This document shows positions 37,082-48,288 of a stretch of 64,000 nt of DNA, one piece after another (the first letter of the stretch is position 1; every line of letters begins with the position of its first letter). This DNA is from Hyphomonadaceae bacterium. GTDB lineage: Bacteria > Pseudomonadota > Alphaproteobacteria > Rhizobiales > Hyphomicrobiaceae. The stretch covers positions 1 through 64,000 of the forward strand of contig JAIEQJ010000020.1 of NCBI GenBank assembly GCA_019747815.1, given 5' to 3'. The position numbers were made by a program, and so were the translations under genes. The notes under the pieces are model-generated. The model was not told the DNA's origin and did not search any database. It saw only the letters and a list, made by a program, of their open reading frames with translations.

Positions 37082-37153
37082 GGACTGCGGATCGGCGCGA
37101 ACCTCGGACCCGAATCCGATCGACACCGTGCAGCGGTGGATTAGGGATCGTGG

Positions 37154-39352
37154 TCATGGCATCGGCTGGCCGCGCGCCGGCCACGCGCCGCCCTCGGCTT
37201 GCCCGTCGTGTTCGACCGGCCCGAGCGCCCATGGCCGCCGTCCACGCGTCTCCGCTACGGTCCTGACGGTGACGCGACCATCATCGATCGTGAGCACATG
37301 GGCGCCGCCCGCCTTGACGTCAGTCACATCGATCACGAGGCCCGATGGTGTGCAGCCCTTCGGTTTGGGGAATTTCAGGATCAAGATGGCCGCTGCCTGA
37401 CAGTCGTCGCGCAAGGCCGCGGCGGAGCCGGTCGCAGCCACGCGCAAACCGTTGACCAGCGCCGTGCATCCCAGCTGATCACAGCGGAAGGCATGCGCCT
37501 TGCCAGCTTCGGCGGCGGACCTGGCATCGCCATCGTGCTCCAGCCACCGCGACAGCTCGAAGGCGGCGCCGCGTCCGGCCAGCGCGGAAAGCTGGCCGTC
37601 CGCGCCGCGCACGGCCACGATCTCGGCCTCACGCCCGATCAGCACGTCAGGCCGGCGGCCGGTTGGCGCCAGCGTGAGACCCAGGGCAATCAGCACCACC
37701 CCCAACACCCGCCAGCGGGCGCCCCAGAGCGCCCACCACAATCCTCCCACGACCATCAGAGCGAACGCCAGCGTGGGGATCGCCGGCACCCGGCCGACAG
37801 CGCCCGGCAGGTGCGCCACCGCATGGGCGCACCACACCATCGCCTCGACGCCGAGCCCCATCAGCCACAGCGGCGCAGCCTCCAGCCCGAAGGGCATGGC
37901 CACCAGCGCGGCGAGTGCGGCCGGCATGACAACGAGGTTGCACACCGGGATCGCCAGCAGGTTGGCCAGGATCGCGAACTGCTGCGTGTTGTGAAAGTGG
38001 TAGACGCCGAACGGCGCGACAGCGAGCCCGGCCACCAACGTCGAGGTGACGATGCCACCGAAGAACAGCAGCGCATGGGCGAGCACGCCGCGGCGCACCA
38101 TCCGCCCGCGCGCGTCTTCGCGCGCACGCAGCCACTCGTAGGCGGCCACCAGCGCCACCACCGCCGCAAACGACATCTGGAAGCCGGCATCGAGCAGGCT
38201 TTCCGGCCACACCACCAGGATGACCAGCGCAGCCAGGGCCACGTTGCGCAGCGCCAGCGCCGGACGGTCCAGCAGCACGGCCAGGAACATGATGGAGATC
38301 ATGATGTAGGAGCGCACGGTGGCGAACGCCGCGCCGGAGATCAGCAGGTAGCCGAGGGCGCCGAGCATGGCGCCGATGGCTGCCCACTTCTTGATCGGAT
38401 AGCGCAGCGCAATGGAGGGGATGGCCGCCAGCAACAGCCGGATCGACAAGAACACCGCGCCCGCCATGATGACCATATGCAGGCCCGAGATGGACAGGAT
38501 ATGGAACAGGCCGGAATCGCGAAACGCCTGGTTGGTGCTCTCCGAGATGCCGCCGCGCTCGCCGGTGATCAGCGCATTGGCGATGGCACCCGTCTCTCCC
38601 GGCAGCGCCGCAACGACCCGTTGCCCGATGGCCTGGCGCACCCGCGCAATGGCGGCGCTCGCCTTGAGCGACAGCGGCGGCGCCACGGCATTGGGCTCGA
38701 TCCTGGCCGCGGCTCTTGCAAAGCCCACGGCGCCGAGGCCCTGAAACCAGGCCGCCCGCGCGAAATCGTAGTCGCCCGGCAGCGAAGGCGCAGGCGGCGG
38801 GCTGAGCGTTGCCTTGACATGAACCGGATCTCCGGGCTGCAGCGCATTGTTCTCCCTTGTCGTGCGCACACGCACACGCGCCGGCCAAGCCTGCGCCTCA
38901 TGCTTCTCCATGGCGGTCACGCGGACGGTCAGGCGCTGGCCATCCTTGGCGCGCGGCTCCACCAGCTCCACGTGACCGTAAATGTCGACGGGCCCGACCC
39001 GCGCCTGCAGCACGGGCGCGCGCACGGCCTCCGTGCGCAGCTTGGCGGCCGCAACGCCAAACGTCGCGGCCAGCATCGCGCCGGTCGTCAGCCCGATCAG
39101 GCCGGTGCGCGGGCCGGCCCAATGCATCGCCAGTGCCGCAACGCCGGGCAGCATCGCAACGAGGATGGTCGGCTCGAACGGCAAGGCGAAATAGCAGGCG
39201 ATCCCGGTCCCGAACAGCACCGGCAGCCAGAGAAACCAGCGGTCGTGCTCGTCCTCGAGCTGACGGGCGAGTGCGGCCAGCATGGGCCTTGCAGCCTGAC
39301 GCCGTTGACGCACCTCTCCAGCGCCCGGTTCGGCTCCCCGCACCCGCGCCAT
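37154..39352 (-). CDS. comEC: ComEC/Rec2 family competence-type membrane protein
   Basis: A polytopic inner-membrane protein of 732 residues related to the DNA-uptake channel ComEC. It has an N-terminal pair of membrane helices with a DUF4131-type domain (VRTTRENNALQPGDPV), then the competence core starting GAIANALITGERGGISESTNQAFRDSGLFHILSISG-like and about ten membrane segments. The C-terminal 150 residues lack the HxHxDH pattern of a metallo-beta-lactamase domain, as seen in some ComEC relatives. A role in transformation is unproven here. Start 39352 has GAGGGGAG upstream; the frame is open further back. The lexA-comEC-gltX neighbourhood is common in Hyphomicrobiales. Confidence 0.88.
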   Translation of the reverse strand: MARVRGAEPGAGEVRQRRQAARPMLAALARQLEDEHDRWFLWLPVLFGTGIACYFALPFEPTILVAMLPGVAALAMHWAGPRTGLIGLTTGAMLAATFGVAAAKLRTEAVRAPVLQARVGPVDIYGHVELVEPRAKDGQRLTVRVTAMEKHEAQAWPARVRVRTTRENNALQPGDPVHVKATLSPPPAPSLPGDYDFARAAWFQGLGAVGFARAAARIEPNAVAPPLSLKASAAIARVRQAIGQRVVAALPGETGAIANALITGERGGISESTNQAFRDSGLFHILSISGLHMVIMAGAVFLSIRLLLAAIPSIALRYPIKKWAAIGAMLGALGYLLISGAAFATVRSYIMISIMFLAVLLDRPALALRNVALAALVILVVWPESLLDAGFQMSFAAVVALVAAYEWLRAREDARGRMVRRGVLAHALLFFGGIVTSTLVAGLAVAPFGVYHFHNTQQFAILANLLAIPVCNLVVMPAALAALVAMPFGLEAAPLWLMGLGVEAMVWCAHAVAHLPGAVGRVPAIPTLAFALMVVGGLWWALWGARWRVLGVVLIALGLTLAPTGRRPDVLIGREAEIVAVRGADGQLSALAGRGAAFELSRWLEHDGDARSAAEAGKAHAFRCDQLGCTALVNGLRVAATGSAAALRDDCQAAAILILKFPKPKGCTPSGLVIDVTDVKAGGAHVLTIDDGRVTVRTVAETRGRRPWALGPVEHDGQAEGGAWPARGQPMP

Positions 39353-39576
39353 CGCTGCTCCCCTCGCGCCCTGCGCGGATATCCGCGACGGGCCGGACGC
39401 CGCTACGATAGGAGAGCAAGATCCGGGGCTCAACCCTTCGTTTACACTTCGTCAGGTGTACGCCCATGGGGTCAATGCCCGGTCGGCGCTGAGCCGCACG
39501 CTGGCCATGCAGGATCCGCTGCTGGAGGCCGCGGATCGGCGCACAACGGCTGATGCCTATTGCGCCCCGTGCTCGC

Positions 39577-41253
39577 TCACGCCTTCGCCACCTTCGCCCA
39601 CGTGTCCCGCAGGCCCACGGTTCGATTGAACACGAGGTGGCCCGGCCTGGAGTCTGGGTCGCGGCAGAAATAGCCCTGTCGCTCGAACTGCACGGGCTCG
39701 CTCGCGTTGTCGCCGGCCAGCGCTGGCTCGAGCCGCGCATCGGCCAGCACCTCGAGCGAGTTGGGATTGAGATCGGCGGCAAAATTGCCCGCGTCAGGAT
39801 CAGGCTTGGCGAACAATTGGTTGTAGATGCGCACCTCGGCCGGAACGGAATCCGCCGCCGACACCCAGTGGATCGTCGCCTGTACCTTGCGTCCGTCGGG
39901 GGCGTTGCCGCCGCGCGTCGCGGGATCGTAGGTGCAGCGCAGCTCCACCACCTCGCCGGCCGCATTCTTCACCACCTCGCGGCAGGTGATGAAATAGGCA
40001 TAGCGCAGCCGCACCTCCTTGCCCGGCGACAGGCGATAGAACTTCTTGGGCGGGTTCTCCATGAAGTCGTCGCGCTCGACGAAGATCTCCCGGCCGAAGC
40101 GGATGCGACGCGCGCCGGCATCCGGAGCGTCGGGATGATTGGCCGCCTCCAGCTCCTCGGTCTGGCCCTCAGGGTAGTTCTCGATGACCACCTTCAGCGG
40201 CCGCAGCACGGCCATGCGCCGCAGGGCCGTCCTGTTCAGAACCTCGCGCACCGAGAATTCGAGCAGCCCCATATCGACAATGCTGTTGGCCTTGGCGACG
40301 CCGATCCGCTTGACGAAATCGCGCAATGCCGCCGGCGGCACGCCGCGGCGGCGCAATCCCGCCAGCGTCGGCATCCTGGGATCGTCCCAGCCCTGCACGT
40401 GCCCGCCGCGCACCAGCTCCGTCAGGACGCGCTTGGAAAGGATGGTGTAGGTGAGGTTGAGCCGCGCGAACTCGTACTGCCGCGGCCGCGACGGAACGGG
40501 AAGGTTCTCGATGAACCAGTCGTACAGCGGCCGGTGATCCTCGAACTCCAGCGTGCAGATCGAATGCGTGATGTGCTCGATGGCGTCCGACTGCCCATGC
40601 GCGTAGTCGTAGCTCGGATAGATCGACCAGGCGGTGCCCGTGCGCGGATGGCTGGCGTGCAGGATGCGGTAGAGCACGGGATCGCGCAGATTGATGTTGC
40701 CGGCCCCCATGTCGATCTTGGCCCGCAGCACGCGCGCGCCGTTGGGAAACTCGCCTGCCCGCATGCGCCGCAACAAGTCCAGGTTCTCCTCCACCGTCCG
40801 TTCGCGGAACGGGCTGTTCCTGCCGGGCTCCGTCAGCGTGCCGCGGCTGGCCCGCATCTCCTCCTGGCTCTGATCGTCCACATAGGCCTTGCCGGCGCGG
40901 ATCAGATGCTCGGCCCAGGCATAGAGCTGCTCGAAATAATCCGAGGCGTGATAGAGATGCTTGCCCCAGTCGAAGCCGAGCCAGCGCACATCGCGCTCGA
41001 TGGCGTCGATGTATTCCTGCTCCTCCCTGGTCGGGTTGGTGTCATCGAAGCGCAGGTGGCAGCGGCCGCCGAACTCCTCGGCCACGCCGAAGTTCAGGCA
41101 GATCGACTTGGCATGCCCGATGTGCAGATAGCCGTTGGGCTCCGGCGGAAAACGGGTCACCACACCCTTGTGCCGGCCAGCCTCCAGGTCGGCCCGGATG
41201 ATGTCGCGGATGAAATCCTGTCCCGCCTCGCGCGCCTTTTCGTCGCTCGTCAT
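39577..41253 (-). CDS. glnS: Glutaminyl-tRNA synthetase
   Basis: A 558-residue class I aminoacyl-tRNA synthetase that charges tRNA-Gln directly. The ATP-site HIGH motif is in [15 protein letters not shown] near residue 38 and the KMSKS equivalent is in [14 protein letters not shown]. The C-terminal half forms the double beta-barrel anticodon-binding region ([23 protein letters not shown]). The [14 protein letters not shown] form and [23 protein letters not shown] separate it from GluRS. No YqeY fusion domain is present. It is divergent from gltX across about 158 bases. Confidence 0.97.
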   Translation of the reverse strand: MTSDEKAREAGQDFIRDIIRADLEAGRHKGVVTRFPPEPNGYLHIGHAKSICLNFGVAEEFGGRCHLRFDDTNPTREEQEYIDAIERDVRWLGFDWGKHLYHASDYFEQLYAWAEHLIRAGKAYVDDQSQEEMRASRGTLTEPGRNSPFRERTVEENLDLLRRMRAGEFPNGARVLRAKIDMGAGNINLRDPVLYRILHASHPRTGTAWSIYPSYDYAHGQSDAIEHITHSICTLEFEDHRPLYDWFIENLPVPSRPRQYEFARLNLTYTILSKRVLTELVRGGHVQGWDDPRMPTLAGLRRRGVPPAALRDFVKRIGVAKANSIVDMGLLEFSVREVLNRTALRRMAVLRPLKVVIENYPEGQTEELEAANHPDAPDAGARRIRFGREIFVERDDFMENPPKKFYRLSPGKEVRLRYAYFITCREVVKNAAGEVVELRCTYDPATRGGNAPDGRKVQATIHWVSAADSVPAEVRIYNQLFAKPDPDAGNFAADLNPNSLEVLADARLEPALAGDNASEPVQFERQGYFCRDPDSRPGHLVFNRTVGLRDTWAKVAKA

Positions 41254-41411
41254 ACCCTCATGTCCCGCTCATCGCGCGCTGCCAGGCCCGGCATCGCACG
41301 GCTTATGTGGCAAATTCAAGTGCATACGCCAAGACGGCCGCGGCAGGATGTGCTACAGGGCCGCCGTCTCCAAGCCCCAGCAACACCCAGAGAAGCCGCA
41401 TCCTAAAGCAC

Positions 41412-42833
41412 ATGGCCAAGCCCGTCGTCACGCGCTTTGCACCCTCGCCCACCGGCTATCTGCACATCGGCGGGGCGCGCACCGCACTCTTCAACTGGCT
41501 CTATGCCCGCCACACCGGTGGGAAAATGCTACTGCGCATCGAGGATACCGATCGGGAGCGCTCGACCAAGCCTGCGATTGCCGCCATCCTCGAGGGACTG
41601 AAATGGCTCGAGCTGCACTGGGACGGCGAGCCGCTGTATCAGTATGCGCGCGTCGAGCGCCACCGCGAGGTGGCGGAAGCGCTGCTCGCCGCCGGCAAGG
41701 CCTACCACTGCTATGCCAGCCCCGAGGAGCTCGCCGAGATGCGCGAGGCGGCGCGCAAGGCCGGGCGCTCGAAGATGTACGACGGCCGCTGGCGCGACCG
41801 CGATCCCAAGGATGCGCCGCCCGGCGTGAAACCGGTGATCCGCCTCAAGGCCCCGCTCGACGGCGAGACCGTGATCGAGGACCGCGTGCAGGGCCGCGTG
41901 GTATGGCAGAACGCCGACCTCGACGACATGATCATCCTCCGCAGCGACGGCACGCCGGTCTACAACCACGCCGTCGTGGTCGACGACCACGACATGGGCA
42001 TCACGCACTTGATCCGCGGCGTCGACCATCTCACCAACGCCGCGCGCCAGGTGCAGATCTACAGGGCGATGGGCTGGGATCTGCCGGCCTTTGCCCACCT
42101 GCCGCTGATCCACGGGCCGGACGGTGCCAAGCTGTCGAAACGCCACGGCGCGCTCGGCATCGAGGCCTACCGCGCCATGGGCTTCCTGCCGGCCGGCTTG
42201 CGGAACTATCTGGCGCGGCTGGGCTGGAGCCACGGCGACGACGAGATCTTCTCCACCGAGCAGATGATCCAGTGGTTCGACATCGACGACATCAACAAGG
42301 CGCCGGGCCGGCTCGATTTCGCCAAGCTGGCCGACGTCAACGGCCACTACATCCGCCAGGCGAGCCCGGACGAGCTTCTGGCGCGCATCAAGGATTTTCT
42401 GCCCGAGACAGAAGGCGGGCCCGACGTTCTCGCCAGCATCGAGGCCGTCGGCTGGAACAAGCTGGCCGCCGCCCTGCCCTCGCTCAAGGACCGGGCCAAG
42501 ACCCTGAAGGAGCTGGTTGACGGCGCCGGCTATCTGCTGGCCAGCAGGCCTCTTCTGCTCGACGACAAGGCCATCAAGCTGCTCGATGCAGAGGCGCGTG
42601 CAACCCTTGCCAGGCTGGCGGAGCAATTCGACGGCGTTGGCGACTGGCAGGCGCAAGCGCTCGAGGCCGTTGTGCGAGAATTTGTAGAGAAGACCGGCCA
42701 GAAGCTTGGGAAAGTGGCCCAGCCGCTGCGCGCGGCGCTGACCGGCAAGGCCGTCTCGCCCCCAGTGTTCGACGTCATGGCGGTGTTGGGGCGAGACGAG
42801 GCGCTGGCCCGCATCCGCGATCAGGCCCGATAA
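41412..42833 (+). CDS. gltX: Glutamyl-tRNA synthetase
   Basis: Charges tRNA-Glu. The 473-residue protein has the bacterial GluRS HIGH motif in [19 protein letters not shown] near residue 9 and KMSKS as [12 protein letters not shown] near residue 238, followed by the helical anticodon-binding C-terminal region. Start ATG 41412 opens the conserved [13 protein letters not shown]; the upstream open frame is not part of the protein. GltA follows after 185 bases, an order common in alphaproteobacteria. Confidence 0.97.
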   Translation: MAKPVVTRFAPSPTGYLHIGGARTALFNWLYARHTGGKMLLRIEDTDRERSTKPAIAAILEGLKWLELHWDGEPLYQYARVERHREVAEALLAAGKAYHCYASPEELAEMREAARKAGRSKMYDGRWRDRDPKDAPPGVKPVIRLKAPLDGETVIEDRVQGRVVWQNADLDDMIILRSDGTPVYNHAVVVDDHDMGITHLIRGVDHLTNAARQVQIYRAMGWDLPAFAHLPLIHGPDGAKLSKRHGALGIEAYRAMGFLPAGLRNYLARLGWSHGDDEIFSTEQMIQWFDIDDINKAPGRLDFAKLADVNGHYIRQASPDELLARIKDFLPETEGGPDVLASIEAVGWNKLAAALPSLKDRAKTLKELVDGAGYLLASRPLLLDDKAIKLLDAEARATLARLAEQFDGVGDWQAQALEAVVREFVEKTGQKLGKVAQPLRAALTGKAVSPPVFDVMAVLGRDEALARIRDQAR

Positions 42834-42912
42834 GGCCCGCTCGACGGGGCTCGTGGCCAGCAGGCGCAGAGCCTGCCTCAGCCCTTGGCATATCTTGCCG
42901 CAGTGCAAAATG

Positions 42913-42918
42913 TATAAT
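42913..42918 (+). promoter_or_regulatory. Candidate -10 box of the gltA promoter
   Basis: A perfect TATAAT at 42913-42918 stands in a locally AT-rich patch of the gltX-gltA gap, about 100 bases before the gltA start. No good -35 is at 16-18 bases; the nearest TTGCCG and TTGGCA are at 12 and 22 bases. The leader between this box and gltA shows no clear riboswitch. Confidence 0.45.
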
Positions 42919-43018
42919 AGTCAGGTGACCGGCCGAGCCCCCTTCGCGGACCGGCAGATGCGCTCCTGCGCACTGCAGTGCGCCCGCAGCCCGGGGACGC
43001 TGATGGAAGGACGAGCCC

Positions 43019-44335
<1,317 letters not shown>

Positions 44336-44340
44336 CGGTG

Positions 44341-44386
44341 CGGCGGCTGACCATCCGCCGTCACGGGCGCGGCCAGCCGCGCCCGT
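44341..44386. terminator. Two consecutive GC-rich hairpins between gltA and lpxB
   Basis: The first stem pairs 44341-44346 with 44355-44360 (CGGCGG and CCGCCG). The second is an 11-base perfect inverted repeat, 44363-44373 with 44376-44386, around CA, and includes the last codons of lpxB. They fill the 25-base gap between the converging genes. Strong stems but no T-run on either strand, so they may pause or stop polymerase from both sides with help from Rho (inference). Confidence 0.4.
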
Positions 44387-45614
44387 TCTCCGCATAATCC
44401 AGAACGACGCTGGCGGCAGCCTCGCTCGGCGCCTGCTGGGCGACCTGCAGCGCGGCGGGAACCCGCGCCAAGGCGGCCATCTGCTTGGCGCGCTCGGGGC
44501 TATCCTCGATCAGCGGCGCCAGCGCGCCGAAGAGCCTCGAGGCCTCGCAATCCTCCTGATGGAACTCGGGGAACGCCCGCTCGCCCAGCACCAGATTGGG
44601 CAGCACAACCGAGGGCGCAACGATGAGGCGGCGCAGCAGGGGCGCAATCAGCATGTCCACCTTGTAGCCGACGACCATCGGCGTGCCCGCCAACGCCAAC
44701 TCGAGCGTGACCGTACCCGAGGCGGCAAGCGCCGCCGTGGCGAGCTTGAAGGCGCGGAACTTGTCCTCCTCGCCTTCGACGAGATGCGGCCGCTTCGGCC
44801 ATGCTCCCAAATGCCGCTCGATGTACGGCCGCACCGAGGGCACCACCGGCATGACGACCTCAACCTCGCGCCCAGTGCGCAACAGTTGCCCCACGGCCTC
44901 CCCGAACGGCGGCATCAGCCGCGACACTTCCGAGGTGCGGCTGCCCGGCAGCACCACCAGCCGCGGCCTGCCGCCCGCCAACCCCAGCCGCTGTGCGAGC
45001 GGCGCCGGATCGAGCGCTGCGATCCACGGGCTGCGCTCGATCAGCGGATGGCCGACAAAGGTGCAGGGCGGTCCGCCCAGCCGCTGGTGCGCATCGGGCT
45101 CGAAGGGCCAGAGCGCCAGCACATGGTCGACGTAGTTGCGCATCTTGCGGGCCCGGCCGGGCCGCCATGCCCACACGCTCGGCGACACATAGTCGATAAT
45201 GGGGATCCCCGGACGCCGCCGTCGGATTCGCCGCGCGATGGGGTGCGTGAACTCCGGGCTGTCGATGATGACGACGGCATCCGGTTCGCCGGCCACGGCG
45301 GCACTGGCGGTGGTCGAGATGCGGTGCAGGATCCGCGGCAGCCGTGCGAGGATCGCCGCCGGCCCCATCACCGCCACGTCGTCGAGGGGGAACTGCGAGA
45401 TGAGCCCGTGCGCCGCCATTTGCGGCCCTCCCACGCCCAGGTAGCGAACGCGGCCGCGGCGGCGCCCGTTGAGGGCCGCCATCAGCTTGGCCCCCAGCGC
45501 GTCGCCGGAATGCTCGCCGGCGACCATGAACAGGCAGAGATCGCGGCCGCTTGCGGAAACCCTTCGCTCCCGCACGCCCAAGTTCTCAGGTGCCGCTGCC
45601 GGAGACCTCCCCAC
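44361..45614 (-). CDS. lpxB: Lipid A disaccharide synthase
   Basis: Joins UDP-2,3-diacylglucosamine and lipid X to form the lipid A disaccharide at the inner-membrane surface. The GT19 protein of 417 residues has the N-terminal FMVAGEHSGDALGAKLM in place of the usual GEPSGD, the PSVWAWRPGRA motif and LPGSRTSEV of the UDP site. The start is GTG 45614, four bases past the lpxI stop, with GAGGGGTGAGG upstream; this leaves an N-terminus about 25 residues longer than usual, so a later start is possible. Confidence 0.94.
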   Translation of the reverse strand: MGRSPAAAPENLGVRERRVSASGRDLCLFMVAGEHSGDALGAKLMAALNGRRRGRVRYLGVGGPQMAAHGLISQFPLDDVAVMGPAAILARLPRILHRISTTASAAVAGEPDAVVIIDSPEFTHPIARRIRRRRPGIPIIDYVSPSVWAWRPGRARKMRNYVDHVLALWPFEPDAHQRLGGPPCTFVGHPLIERSPWIAALDPAPLAQRLGLAGGRPRLVVLPGSRTSEVSRLMPPFGEAVGQLLRTGREVEVVMPVVPSVRPYIERHLGAWPKRPHLVEGEEDKFRAFKLATAALAASGTVTLELALAGTPMVVGYKVDMLIAPLLRRLIVAPSVVLPNLVLGERAFPEFHQEDCEASRLFGALAPLIEDSPERAKQMAALARVPAALQVAQQAPSEAAASVVLDYAENGRGWPRP

Positions 45615-45617
45615 GCC

Positions 45618-46967
45618 TCACCCCTCGTTGCCGGTGTGGCATGCTACCAGGAACAAGCCATGCATGTCCGCGACGCGCGAGGCGTCTTCATAGGGAGCGA
45701 GCGCATCTGCGGGCCCTGCGACGGCGAGGCCGGCAAGCCCCTGCCGGGCGGCGTGCTCGCACATCTGCTGAATGACCGCGGGGTCGCCCGGCTCCTCGGC
45801 ACGGCACACCAGAACGCCGCGCCGACGCCTCCCGCGCATGCCCCACTGCCGGAGCGCGCGCACCCGATCGAGCATGGCGAGCGCGGTTTCATCCGCTGCA
45901 AGCGCCAGAATATAGGAGCGCGCCACCACCACGGCTGACCCAGTCTGAAATGGCGCCAGCCGCTCGATGGCGGCGAGCCCCGTCTGCACATCCACCCTGT
46001 CGCGCTCATTGGGATGGTGTCGGCTCATGAGACGCCCGACCCGATGGGCGAGGAAGACGGTGCTTGCTTTGCCACTCAGGCTGCCCGCCAAGCCCTCAAT
46101 CGCAAATTGCCGCGCGTCCGCGGCCCGCACGGCTTCCTCTCGGCCGAGCACGAGCACGGCGCCGGCTTCGACGGCGACGCCGGCCAGGCCTGCCGCCGCG
46201 GCGGTTTCAACCGTTCGCGGCCCGATCACCGGCATGTCGACGCGCAGCTCCTGCCCGGGCTTGGGGCCCTTCGCCAGCACGCCGGCAACCCGAGCCGCAT
46301 CGGTGGCCCGGCGCAAGGCTGCGACCCGCTCCAGCATGGCATCGGTGCCTTCCGCGCCTTCGATGGCCAGCACCCTGCCGTGGACCACCGCAACGGCCTG
46401 GCCGGCATCCAGGGGACCAAGCGCGGCGCGAACCGAGAAGCCGAGCTCGGCATCGATGCGGCTCTGCGGAGTAAGGGCTACGGCTCCGAGCGGACCCGGC
46501 TGCGCCAGGAGGTCGGGCGCCACCTCGTGCGCGCCCCGCACGGTGAGCCCCTTGGCCTCGAAGAACCGCACCACCCGCGACAGCACGGAATCATCGCCCC
46601 CGACCAGCAGACCGGCGATCTGCGGCAGGCTCCTGAAAAAGCCCGCATCTGGACGCAGCTTCCAGAGATCGGGACGACGCACGCCGCCGGCAATCACCAG
46701 CTCATTGCCTCCTTCGCTGCGCAGCGCGGCGACCATGCGGTCGATCTGGGCCCAGTTCGCCCACGTGTGCGGAAAGCGGACGATGTCTTGATCGGCCTCG
46801 CCCTCGATGCCGACAATATGCACATGCCCGCCGCGCGCCATCACGCTCTCGGCAATGATGACCGGCAGGCGCCCGCCGCCGGCCAGAATCCCGATCCTGT
46901 CGATGGATGGCGCCGCTGTCGTCGAAGACGGGCGCTGGGCTGGCGATGTTACCGCAGCCTGGCTCAC
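45618..46967 (-). CDS. lpxI: UDP-2,3-diacylglucosamine diphosphatase LpxI with duplicated C-terminal domain
   Basis: Hydrolyses UDP-2,3-diacylglucosamine to lipid X, the job LpxH does in enterics. Residues 23-293 match a normal LpxI: N-domain starting GILAGGGRLPVIIAE, C-domain with GQAVAVVHGRVLAIEGAEGT and KGPKPGQELRVDMPVIGP, whose Asp244 probably corresponds to the family's catalytic Asp. Unusually the chain runs to 449 residues, and residues about 328-445 repeat the C-domain: TGSAVVVARSYILALAADET and GLAGLAVAGP line up with the first copy, but the KGPKPGQ...RVDMP part is lost. The GTG start at 46967 overlaps the lpxA stop by four bases. Confidence 0.92.
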   Translation of the reverse strand: MSQAAVTSPAQRPSSTTAAPSIDRIGILAGGGRLPVIIAESVMARGGHVHIVGIEGEADQDIVRFPHTWANWAQIDRMVAALRSEGGNELVIAGGVRRPDLWKLRPDAGFFRSLPQIAGLLVGGDDSVLSRVVRFFEAKGLTVRGAHEVAPDLLAQPGPLGAVALTPQSRIDAELGFSVRAALGPLDAGQAVAVVHGRVLAIEGAEGTDAMLERVAALRRATDAARVAGVLAKGPKPGQELRVDMPVIGPRTVETAAAAGLAGVAVEAGAVLVLGREEAVRAADARQFAIEGLAGSLSGKASTVFLAHRVGRLMSRHHPNERDRVDVQTGLAAIERLAPFQTGSAVVVARSYILALAADETALAMLDRVRALRQWGMRGRRRRGVLVCRAEEPGDPAVIQQMCEHAARQGLAGLAVAGPADALAPYEDASRVADMHGLFLVACHTGNEG

Positions 46968-47764
46968 GTCTCGGCGTGGGGCATGCAGATGCCGCGCTTG
47001 CTGCCGGCGCGGATGAACGCAATGATCTCCCTCACGATCGGATTGTCCTGAAATTCCTTCTCCACGTCCTCCATGCGTTCCGCCAGGGTCCCTTCATCGG
47101 CGAACAGGAGACGGTAGGCGCGCCGCAGGCTGTGGATTTGCTCGCGCGAGAACCCGCGGCGCTGCAAGCCGATGATGTTGAGGCCCGACAGATGCGCCCG
47201 GTTGCCGAGCGCCATGCCGTAGGGAATGAGGTCGTTCTCCAGCCCCGACATGCCGCCCAGAAACGCGTGCGCCCCGACGCGAGCGAACTGGTGCACGGCT
47301 GCCCCGCCCATGATGCCGGCGAAGTCCCCAACCGTCACGTGGCCGGCAAGCATGACATTGTTGGACACAATGACGTTGCTGCCGACCCTGCAGTCGTGAC
47401 CGACATGCGAATTGGCAAGAAACGCACAGCGATCGCCCACCACCGTCTCCATGCCGCCGCCGTCGGTGCCGGGGTTCATGGTGACCCCCTCGCGGATCAC
47501 GCAGTCGCTGCCGATGACCAAGGTGGAGCGCTCACCCTTGTACTTGAGATCCTGCGGCTGATGTCCGATGGAGGCGAAGGGGAAGATGCGGGTTCGCGCA
47601 CCTATAGTCGTGCGCCCCGCGACCACGACATGACTGATCAGCTCGACGCCGGCGCCAAGCGCCACCTCGCTGCCAACATGGCAGAGTGGGCCAATGCTGA
47701 CCCCATCCCCGAGAGACGCGCCGTCCTCGACGATCGACGTGGGATGCACCCTAGGCTGTGACAT
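46964..47764 (-). CDS. lpxA: UDP-N-acetylglucosamine O-acyltransferase
   Basis: Adds the first 3-hydroxyacyl chain to UDP-GlcNAc, starting lipid A synthesis. The 266-residue protein is a left-handed beta-helix of hexapeptide repeats; the catalytic His lies in [13 protein letters not shown], and the C-terminal helical part has [20 protein letters not shown]. The start at 47764 lies within the last codons of fabZ (14-base overlap), and the stop overlaps the lpxI start, so translation of the three is coupled. Confidence 0.97.
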   Translation of the reverse strand: MSQPRVHPTSIVEDGASLGDGVSIGPLCHVGSEVALGAGVELISHVVVAGRTTIGARTRIFPFASIGHQPQDLKYKGERSTLVIGSDCVIREGVTMNPGTDGGGMETVVGDRCAFLANSHVGHDCRVGSNVIVSNNVMLAGHVTVGDFAGIMGGAAVHQFARVGAHAFLGGMSGLENDLIPYGMALGNRAHLSGLNIIGLQRRGFSREQIHSLRRAYRLLFADEGTLAERMEDVEKEFQDNPIVREIIAFIRAGSKRGICMPHAET

Positions 47765-48236
47765 CGTCCTGATCCAGGATCATGGCGCTCACCTCGGCCT
47801 CTGCCACGACCTGCCCGTTCACCTTGGCCTCGCCGTAGAAACGCCAGGCGCGTCCGCGGCTTCGAATCTTCTTCACATGGTAGTGCAGCAGATCGCCTGG
47901 CAGGACGGGCTTGCGAAACTTCGCGCGGTCTATCCCCATGAAATAGACGAGTTGCGGTTTGTAGGTGGCCCCCAGGTGATTGACGCACAAAGCGCCCGCG
48001 GTCTGCGCCAGTCCCTCGATGATGAGAACGCCGGGCATGACCGGAAACTTGGGGAAATGCCCCTGGAAGAACGGCTCGTTCACCGACACGGCCTTGATGC
48101 CGACCGCACTCTCGTCGCGATCCATGTCAATGATGCGATCGACCATCAAGAACGGGTAGCGGTGCGGCAGCAGTTCCAGCACCCGCCGGATGTCCGCCGT
48201 CGCCAAGTCTTTCTTCCCGGAACCGGACTCACTCAT
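47751..48236 (-). CDS. fabZ: (3R)-hydroxyacyl-ACP dehydratase FabZ
   Basis: Dehydrates 3-hydroxyacyl-ACP in fatty acid elongation, competing with LpxA and LpxD for the same acyl-ACP pool. The hotdog-fold protein of 161 residues has [14 protein letters not shown] and the active-site helix [20 protein letters not shown] with the catalytic His and Glu. ATG 48236 is preferred, with a purine-rich GAGAGCGG upstream; an ATG 13 codons earlier lacks a binding site. Confidence 0.96.
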   Translation of the reverse strand: MSESGSGKKDLATADIRRVLELLPHRYPFLMVDRIIDMDRDESAVGIKAVSVNEPFFQGHFPKFPVMPGVLIIEGLAQTAGALCVNHLGATYKPQLVYFMGIDRAKFRKPVLPGDLLHYHVKKIRSRGRAWRFYGEAKVNGQVVAEAEVSAMILDQDDVTA

Positions 48237-48288
48237 TCTCAACCGCTCTCCCGTCTCGCTCCGGCTCTGCTCCATACGCCGGGTCAAA

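Noticed and set aside
37199-39553. Plus-strand frame of 784 codons opposite comEC
   Set aside because: Mirror of the membrane-protein frame; Gln/His/Arg-rich and without any recognisable fold.
41331-41381. Loose inverted repeat (AGACGGC / GCCGTCT) ahead of gltX
   Set aside because: A 7-base stem with a loop of over 30 bases is expected by chance in GC-rich DNA.
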